Positions 36,024 to 41,165 of a DNA stretch of 41,165 bases are shown here, one piece after another. A program made the position numbers and the translations under genes. Where the stretch lies: assembly GCA_025352665.1 (NCBI GenBank), contig JANXSM010000166.1, positions 1 to 41,165 on the forward strand, in the 5' to 3' direction. Every line of letters starts with the position of its first letter. Positions within the stretch are counted from its first letter, which is position 1. The stretch is from Rhodospirillales bacterium. GTDB taxonomy: Bacteria; Pseudomonadota; Alphaproteobacteria; Acetobacterales; Acetobacteraceae. Below the pieces are notes generated by a model. It was not told the origin of the DNA, did no database searches, and saw nothing but the letters and a program-made list of their open reading frames with translations.

Positions 36024-37424
36024 ATGCGCTACATCTCCACCCGCGGTCAGGCCCCGGTGCGCGATTTCGCGGGCGTGCTGCTCGCAGGGCTCGCCGAGGA
36101 CGGCGGGCTGTTCATGCCCGAGAGCTGGCCGCAGCTTTCGGCGGCCGACTGGCGCGCGCTGCGCGGGCTGCCCTATCCAGAACTCGCGGCGCGGGTGATC
36201 CATCCGTTCATGGCCGAGAGCCTGAGCTTCGAAACCCTGCTGCGGCTGACCCGCGAATCCTACGCAGGCTTCGCCCATCCCGCCATCGTGCCCATGATCC
36301 AGCTCGGCCCCGATGTGTGGACCATGGAGCTGTTCCACGGCCCCACGCTCGCCTTCAAGGACATGGCGATGCAGCTGCTCGGGCGGCTGTTCGACCATGT
36401 GCTGGCCGAGCGCGACCAGCGCGTGACCATCGTCGGCGCCACCTCGGGCGACACCGGCTCGGCGGCCATCGAGGCCTGCGCCGGGCGTGACAGGATCGAC
36501 ATCGTCATTCTGCATCCCGACGGCCGTACCAGCGAGGTGCAGCGCCGGCAGATGACCACCGTGCAGGCCCAAAATGTGCACAACCTCGCCGTGGCCGGCA
36601 ATTTCGACGATTGCCAGGATCTGGTGAAGGCGATGTTCAACGACGCGCCGTTCCGCACGGAAATGCGGCTCTCCGCGGTCAATTCCATCAACTGGGCGCG
36701 GATTCTCGGCCAGATCCCGTATTACGTCGCAGCAGCCTTGGCGCTGGGTGCCCCGGACCGCGAGATCGACTTCGCCGTGCCCACCGGCAATTTCGGCAAT
36801 GTGCTGGCCGCCTACGCGGCATACCGCATGGGCCTGCCGATCCGCCGCCTGGTGGTCGCCAGCAACCGCAACGACATCCTGTCTCGCTTCCTGGCGTCCA
36901 ACGACATGAGCGTGCGCGGGGTCGAGCCCAGCCTTTCGCCCAGCATGGACATTCAGGTGAGCTCGAATTTCGAGCGTCTGCTGTTCGAGCTGCAAGGCCG
37001 CGACGGGGCGCTGACCGCGCGCACCATGACGGAATTTCGCACCATCGGCCGCATGACCGTGGCACCGCAGGCCTGGCAGACGGCAACCGAGCTGTTCCAG
37101 GGGTTTCGCCTCGACGACACCGACATCATCGTCGCCATCCGCGCGCTGCGGGCGGCCACCGGCTACCTTGCCGACCCGCACAGCATCATCGGGATCGAGG
37201 CCGCCCGCGCGCTGCACACGCCGGGAACGCCCATGGTCGCGATGGCCACGGCGCATCCGGCGAAGTTCCCCGATGCGATGGAACAGGCCACCGGCGCCCG
37301 CCCCCCTCTCCCGGCGCACCTCGCCGACCTATATGAACGTGCTGAGACATTCACCCGCGTTCCCGCCGACCTCGCCACGATCGAGGCCTGCGTGCGCGCC
37401 ACCGTGCTGAGGAACGCCGCATGA
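36024..37424 (+). CDS. thrC: Threonine synthase
   Basis: 466 aa PLP enzyme converting O-phosphohomoserine to threonine. The N-terminal MRYISTRGQAPVRDF and GLAEDGGLFMPE are typical of the longer (ThrC type 2) enzymes. The PLP lysine is K112 in LAFKDMAMQ, the phosphate cup includes GATSGDTGSAA, and VPTGNFGNVLA follows. ATGA overlap couples it to the M16 peptidase gene. The two are linked in many alphaproteobacteria. Confidence 0.96.
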   Translation: MRYISTRGQAPVRDFAGVLLAGLAEDGGLFMPESWPQLSAADWRALRGLPYPELAARVIHPFMAESLSFETLLRLTRESYAGFAHPAIVPMIQLGPDVWTMELFHGPTLAFKDMAMQLLGRLFDHVLAERDQRVTIVGATSGDTGSAAIEACAGRDRIDIVILHPDGRTSEVQRRQMTTVQAQNVHNLAVAGNFDDCQDLVKAMFNDAPFRTEMRLSAVNSINWARILGQIPYYVAAALALGAPDREIDFAVPTGNFGNVLAAYAAYRMGLPIRRLVVASNRNDILSRFLASNDMSVRGVEPSLSPSMDIQVSSNFERLLFELQGRDGALTARTMTEFRTIGRMTVAPQAWQTATELFQGFRLDDTDIIVAIRALRAATGYLADPHSIIGIEAARALHTPGTPMVAMATAHPAKFPDAMEQATGARPPLPAHLADLYERAETFTRVPADLATIEACVRATVLRNAA

Positions 37425-38695
37425 CCGAGACCAACGATGCCATCCGGGTGACCAAGCTGCCGTCGGGCCTGACCATCGTCAGCGAGCGGATGGATCGGGT
37501 GGAGACGGTTTCCCTCGGCGCCTATGTCGCGACCGGGACGCGCCATGAGACCGAGGCCGAGAACGGCGTGTCGCATTTCCTTGAGCATATGGCGTTCAAG
37601 GGCACCGAACGGCGCACCGCGGCTGCCATCGCCGAGGAGATCGAGGCGGTGGGCGGCCATATCAACGCCTACACCGCCCGCGAGCAGACCGCCTATTACG
37701 TCAAGGTGTTGAAGGAGGACACGGCGCTGGGGGCCGACATCATCGGCGACATCCTCAGCCACTCCGCCTTCGACGCGGACGAGCTGGAGCGTGAGCGCGG
37801 TGTGATCCTGCAGGAGATCGGCCAGGCGCGCGACACGCCAGACGACATCATCTTCGACCATTTCCAGGAGACGGCCTACCCGAACCAGCCGATGGGCCGG
37901 CCGGTGCTGGGCACCGAAGACCATATCCGCGGCATGCGCCGCGACACGCTGATGGACTACATGCGCCGCCACTACGCCGCCTCCAACACCGTGGTCGCAG
38001 CCGCCGGGAACCTTGAGCACGACCATATCGTCGATCTCGTGCAGCGCCATTTCGCCGACTTGCCGAACGCGCCAGCGCCCCAGGCGGTGGCTGGCAACTA
38101 CGCCGGCGGCGAATACCGCGAGGGCCGCGATCTCGACCAGGTGCACGTGGTGCTGGGCTTTCCCGCCGTTGGCTACGGGCACCCGCATTTTTACCCGACC
38201 ATGCTGCTGTCCACTTTGCTCGGCGGCGGCATGTCCTCGCGCCTGTTCCAGGAAATTCGCGAAAAGCGTGGGCTGGTCTACTCCATCTACTCGTTCGCCG
38301 CCCCCTACATGGACGGCGGTCTGTTCGGCATCTACGCCGGCACCGGCGAGAGCGAGGCAGCCGAGCTCGTTCCAGTGTGCCTCGAAGAGTTGCAAAAGGT
38401 GCAGAACTCGGTGACCGCCGTCGAACTTGCCCGGGCGCGCGCGCAGGTCAAGGCCGGGTTGCTGATGTCGTTGGAAAGCACCGGCAGCCGCTGTGAGCAG
38501 CTCGCTCGCCATCTGCAGGTGTTCGGCCGCGTCATTCCGGTCGCCGAGACGGTCGCCAAGATCGAGGCGGTGACGGTGGCCGACATCGAGGCGGCCGCTG
38601 CCCGCATCTTCCGCGCCGCCCCCACCCTTGCAGCCATGGGACCGGCGGACCAGGTGCCCAATCTCCCCTCCATCACCCTCAGCCTGGCGGCCTGA
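37421..38695 (+). CDS. M16-family zinc peptidase (PqqL / mitochondrial processing peptidase-like)
   Basis: 424 aa. The inverted zinc motif HFLEH gives H52, E55 and H56, and the distal ligand is E132 in ERGVILQEIGQ. The Arg/Tyr-containing C-terminal half has LGGGMSSRLFQEIREKRGLVYSIYS, as in the beta subunit of mitochondrial processing peptidase. It is a single-domain-pair form, probably working as a dimer in the cytosol. Its start overlaps the thrC stop (ATGA), and pmbA follows 5 nt after its stop. Confidence 0.93.
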   Translation: MTETNDAIRVTKLPSGLTIVSERMDRVETVSLGAYVATGTRHETEAENGVSHFLEHMAFKGTERRTAAAIAEEIEAVGGHINAYTAREQTAYYVKVLKEDTALGADIIGDILSHSAFDADELERERGVILQEIGQARDTPDDIIFDHFQETAYPNQPMGRPVLGTEDHIRGMRRDTLMDYMRRHYAASNTVVAAAGNLEHDHIVDLVQRHFADLPNAPAPQAVAGNYAGGEYREGRDLDQVHVVLGFPAVGYGHPHFYPTMLLSTLLGGGMSSRLFQEIREKRGLVYSIYSFAAPYMDGGLFGIYAGTGESEAAELVPVCLEELQKVQNSVTAVELARARAQVKAGLLMSLESTGSRCEQLARHLQVFGRVIPVAETVAKIEAVTVADIEAAAARIFRAAPTLAAMGPADQVPNLPSITLSLAA

Positions 38696-38700
38696 TCCCT

Positions 38701-40029
38701 ATGGACCACATGACCTTGCTCGCCGATCTTCTGAGCCGCGCCAAGGCCGCTGGCGCCGATGCCGCCGATGCGATGCTGGTCGCCGGTGCCTCGCTTTCGG
38801 TTGCGCGCCGTGGCGGACAGACCGAGCAACTGGAACGCGCCGAGGGCCAGGACCTCGGCCTGCGCGTATTCGTCGGCCAGCAGGCGGCGATCGTGTCGGC
38901 CACCAGCATCGACCCGATGGGTTTCCAGCTGTTGGCCGAACGCGCGGTGGCAATGGCTCGTGTGGTGCCGGCCGACCCGTTCATCGGTCTCGCCGAGCGC
39001 ATGGCGTCGCCAGACGCGATCGACCTCGACCTCGACGACGGACAGGAGCCGAGTGCGGAAGCGCTGATCGAACGCGCCGAACGGGCCGAAGGCGTGGCCC
39101 GGGGCACCCCGGGGATCACCAACACAGAAGGCGGCGAGGCGGGCTTTTCCCGCACCGAGATCCTTTTGGTGACCTCGGCTGGGTTTGCCGGCCGCACGCG
39201 ACGCAGCTCGCACTCGATCTCTGCCGTGGCGCTGGCAGGCGAGGGCACTGGCATGCAGCGCGACTACGATTATTCCAGCACCGTGCATCTCGCCGACCTC
39301 GAGGACGCCGAGCAGATCGGCCGCTCGGCTGCGAACCGCGCGCTGGCCCGGCTCAACCCGACTCGCCCCACCACCGGCAAGCGCCCGGTGGTGTTCGACC
39401 CGCGCGTGTCGGCAAGCCTGGTCTCCGCCTTCACCGGCATGATCAACGGCGCCTCCGTCGCGCGGGGCACGTCGCTGCTCAAGGATCGGATGGGCCAGCG
39501 CATCTTCGGCGAAGGTGTCACCATCACCGATGATCCGCGCCGGCCGCGCGGCCCGCGCTCCCGCGTGTTCGATGGCGAGGGCGTGCCCACGCAACGCCGC
39601 AACCTCATCGAGAACGGCGTGCTCACCACCTGGCTTTTGGACAGCCGCACCGCCCGCCAGCTTGGCCTTGCCTCCACCGGACATGCCAGCCGCGGCACCG
39701 GCGGGCCGCCGTCGCCCTCCGCCACCAACCTGTTCATGCAGCCTGGCACGCTCAGCCCAGCCGAGCTGATGGCCGATATCGGCGAGGGCATCTATGTCAC
39801 CGAACTGCTCGGCGGCGGCATGAACGGCGTCACCGGCGACTACAGCCGGGGGGCCGCGGGTTTCATGATCCGCAACGGCTGCCTGGCGGAGCCGATCGCG
39901 GAGATCACAATCGCCGGCTCCGGCCTCGACATGTTCGCAACCCTCACGCCCGCCAACGATCTGCGCCTGCGCCGCGGCACCGACGCACCGACGATCCGTG
40001 TCGAAGGACTGATGATCGCGGGAGCGTGA
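38701..40029 (+). CDS. pmbA: PmbA/TldE family metalloprotease subunit
   Basis: 442 aa. Features include FVGQQAAIVSATSID in the N-terminal domain, RPVVFDPRVSASLVSAFTGMINGASVARGTSLL in the middle, and LLGGGMNGVTGDYSRGAAGFMIRNG near the end. It lacks the HExxxH zinc motif, as expected for the TldE/PmbA partner; the catalytic TldD is not in the window. TldD-TldE degrade unfolded peptides and mature some modified peptides. An in-frame ATG at 38710 is an alternative start. It belongs to the thrC-M16 operon. Confidence 0.93.
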   Translation: MDHMTLLADLLSRAKAAGADAADAMLVAGASLSVARRGGQTEQLERAEGQDLGLRVFVGQQAAIVSATSIDPMGFQLLAERAVAMARVVPADPFIGLAERMASPDAIDLDLDDGQEPSAEALIERAERAEGVARGTPGITNTEGGEAGFSRTEILLVTSAGFAGRTRRSSHSISAVALAGEGTGMQRDYDYSSTVHLADLEDAEQIGRSAANRALARLNPTRPTTGKRPVVFDPRVSASLVSAFTGMINGASVARGTSLLKDRMGQRIFGEGVTITDDPRRPRGPRSRVFDGEGVPTQRRNLIENGVLTTWLLDSRTARQLGLASTGHASRGTGGPPSPSATNLFMQPGTLSPAELMADIGEGIYVTELLGGGMNGVTGDYSRGAAGFMIRNGCLAEPIAEITIAGSGLDMFATLTPANDLRLRRGTDAPTIRVEGLMIAGA

Positions 40030-40092
40030 AGTACCCCCTAACTTTCACCGCGGTCGTTCCCATATAGGACCGACAAACCGAGGGACTGCCCC

Positions 40093-41019
40093 ATGCGCCG
40101 CACCAGCCGCTTCGCCGCCGCACTCGTCGTACTCGCCCTGGCCCTGTCGCCATCGCTGGCCTTCGCGCGTGCCGGTTCCGGCGTCTCGTCGGGCAGCCGC
40201 GGCACGCGCACCTATTCCGCGCCAGCGCCGACCACAACGGCGCCGCAGGGCGTGGCCCCCATGCAGCGCAGCATGACGCCGCCGGCAGCCCCCAGCACCG
40301 GCGCGCCCAACCCCGGTTTCGCCCCGCAGCCGGGCCTCGCCCCGCGCGCCTCGTTCGCGAGCGGGCTGATGGGCGGCCTGATCGGCGCCGGGATCGGCGG
40401 GCTGCTGTTCGGCGGCGGCATGTTCCACGGCATCAGCGGCTTCGGCAGCATCTTCGGCCTGATCATCCAGCTCGCCCTGCTGTTCTTCGTCGGCCGCTTC
40501 CTGCTTGGCCTGTTCAGGAACCGCGCGCCCGCCATGGCCGGCGGCCCCTCGCTGTTCAGCGGCAACGCCGGCGCTGCGGCGCCGCCCCCCGGCGGCGGAC
40601 GCCCGGCAGCACCCCCCGTGCAGATCTTGCCCGCCGACTTCCAGGCCTTCGAGCAACTGCTGCAGGCAGTGCAGGCTGGCTGGACGCAGCACGACCTGAC
40701 CACGCTGCGCATGGTCGCCACACCGGAAATGGTCAGCTACTTCGGCGAACAGCTCGCTGAGCAGACCAGCCGCGGTGTGCGCAACGCCGTGACCGACGTG
40801 AAGCTGGAACAGGGCGATCTGTCGGAAGCCTGGGCCGAGCAGGGCCGCGAGTATGCAACCGTCGCCATGCGCTTCAGCATGATCGACGTAACCAAAAACG
40901 CCCAGGGCCAGATCGTCGACGGCACGCCCAACGAACGCACCCAAGCCACCGAAATCTGGACCTTCTTACGCGCCCCCGGCGGCCGCTGGGTTCTGTCAGC
41001 CATCCAGCAGGTGCGGTAG
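40093..41019 (+). CDS. Tim44-like domain protein
   Basis: 308 aa. A signal peptide (ALVVLALALSPSLAFA, cleavage near residue 25) precedes a low-complexity Pro/Ala/Ser stretch, a Gly-rich hydrophobic segment (about 91-140) and the C-terminal Tim44-like domain (about 178-308; FQAFEQLLQAVQAGWTQHDLTTLRMVATPEM). The domain resembles mitochondrial Tim44, which binds membranes. Bacterial members have no agreed function that I know of. It begins 63 nt after pmbA, and a copy of the 115-nt repeat starts 24 nt after its stop. Confidence 0.85.
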   Translation: MRRTSRFAAALVVLALALSPSLAFARAGSGVSSGSRGTRTYSAPAPTTTAPQGVAPMQRSMTPPAAPSTGAPNPGFAPQPGLAPRASFASGLMGGLIGAGIGGLLFGGGMFHGISGFGSIFGLIIQLALLFFVGRFLLGLFRNRAPAMAGGPSLFSGNAGAAAPPPGGGRPAAPPVQILPADFQAFEQLLQAVQAGWTQHDLTTLRMVATPEMVSYFGEQLAEQTSRGVRNAVTDVKLEQGDLSEAWAEQGREYATVAMRFSMIDVTKNAQGQIVDGTPNERTQATEIWTFLRAPGGRWVLSAIQQVR

Positions 41020-41043
41020 ACTCCATACCCGGTCTGGGTCGGT

Positions 41044-41158
41044 GTCCGGCTTCGCCGGAATGGCCTTCGGCCCGAGCAGGGCGCTGCCCTGCACCTGCCA
41101 GAGGCAGAGCCTCTGGACACCAATCGTTTAAGGCATGTCTCTGAGTGAGGAGGGGTGA
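41044..41158 (+). repeat. 115-nt multi-hairpin dispersed repeat, copy B
   Basis: Third copy, starting 24 nt after the Tim44-like gene, in its direction. It has the same 115-nt span and hairpin order: TCCGGC-ttc-GGCCGA-type first stem (GCCGGA on the 3' side), GGCC-ttc-GGCC, a perfect 7-bp GCAGGGC stem and an 8-bp CCAGAGGC stem with an AGA loop. The fifth stem is weak. The window ends 7 nt later, so any facing partner copy is out of sight. Confidence 0.85.
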
Positions 41159-41165
41159 TTCCCGC

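Noticed and set aside
35883-37319. Upstream extension of the EamA gene to a 772-codon frame across thrC
   Set aside because: The added part is the antisense of thrC; the transporter begins naturally at ATG 35882 with its first membrane helix.

Overview
The window is about 41 kb of high-GC, densely packed bacterial chromosome. An alphaproteobacterium, most likely of the Rhodospirillales (Acetobacteraceae-like), is suggested by the CcrM-type GANTC methyltransferase beside rnhB, the miaB-phoH-ybeY-corC cluster, tamA-tamB, an MbfA-type rubrerythrin/VIT1 protein, and the thrC-M16 peptidase-pmbA-Tim44 order. I see no rRNA, tRNA, CRISPR array, phage or insertion sequence. Most of it looks like core or metabolic chromosome rather than an island.

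Layout. 1-2.4 kb: a D-threonine-aldolase/D-serine-dehydratase-type enzyme (-) and a divergent M20 peptidase (+) around a perfect CRP-type palindrome. 2.4-5.6 kb: a DUF2142 membrane protein, a HAMP-only membrane protein, a probable remnant of an RND efflux adaptor, and two unassigned proteins. 5.9-8.4 kb: an overlapping operon of acyl-CoA dehydrogenase, APH-fold kinase and small DUF6285-like protein, matching the LvaC-LvaA-LvaB logic for 4-hydroxyacyl-CoA breakdown. 8.5-13.3 kb (-): miaB, phoH, ybeY, corC, then a universal stress protein with its own FNR-type site. 13.5-19.9 kb: plsC (-) and divergent tamA-tamB (+). 20.2-24 kb (-): thiC with a TPP riboswitch, SirB1-like gene, gshB. 24.2-29 kb: M19 dipeptidase (+), mbfA with cytochrome b561 (-), and a hybrid histidine kinase with an ethylene-receptor-like membrane domain (-). 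29-33 kb (-): an OFA-family transporter, an AAE3-like oxalyl-CoA synthetase and a PanE-like reductase, together a likely oxalate assimilation operon. 33-35.9 kb: rnhB, ccrM (+), EamA transporter (-). 36-41 kb (+): thrC, M16 peptidase, pmbA/tldE, Tim44-like protein.

The most unusual structure is a 115-nt dispersed repeat present three times (19954-20068 +, 20098-20212 -, 41044-41158 +). Every copy starts at the 3' end of a gene and points in that gene's direction. It folds as a row of short hairpins, and the copies differ by paired changes that keep the stems. Two copies face each other between tamB and gshB. A second, different repeat (25186-25299) forms a long hairpin between the dipeptidase and cytochrome b561 genes.

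Metabolic theme: small-acid use (4-hydroxy acids, oxalate, D-amino acids), iron handling, envelope biogenesis (TamA/TamB, PlsC) and RNA maintenance (MiaB, YbeY, RNase HII). Functions are inferred from motifs and neighbourhood read by eye; no database search was run.
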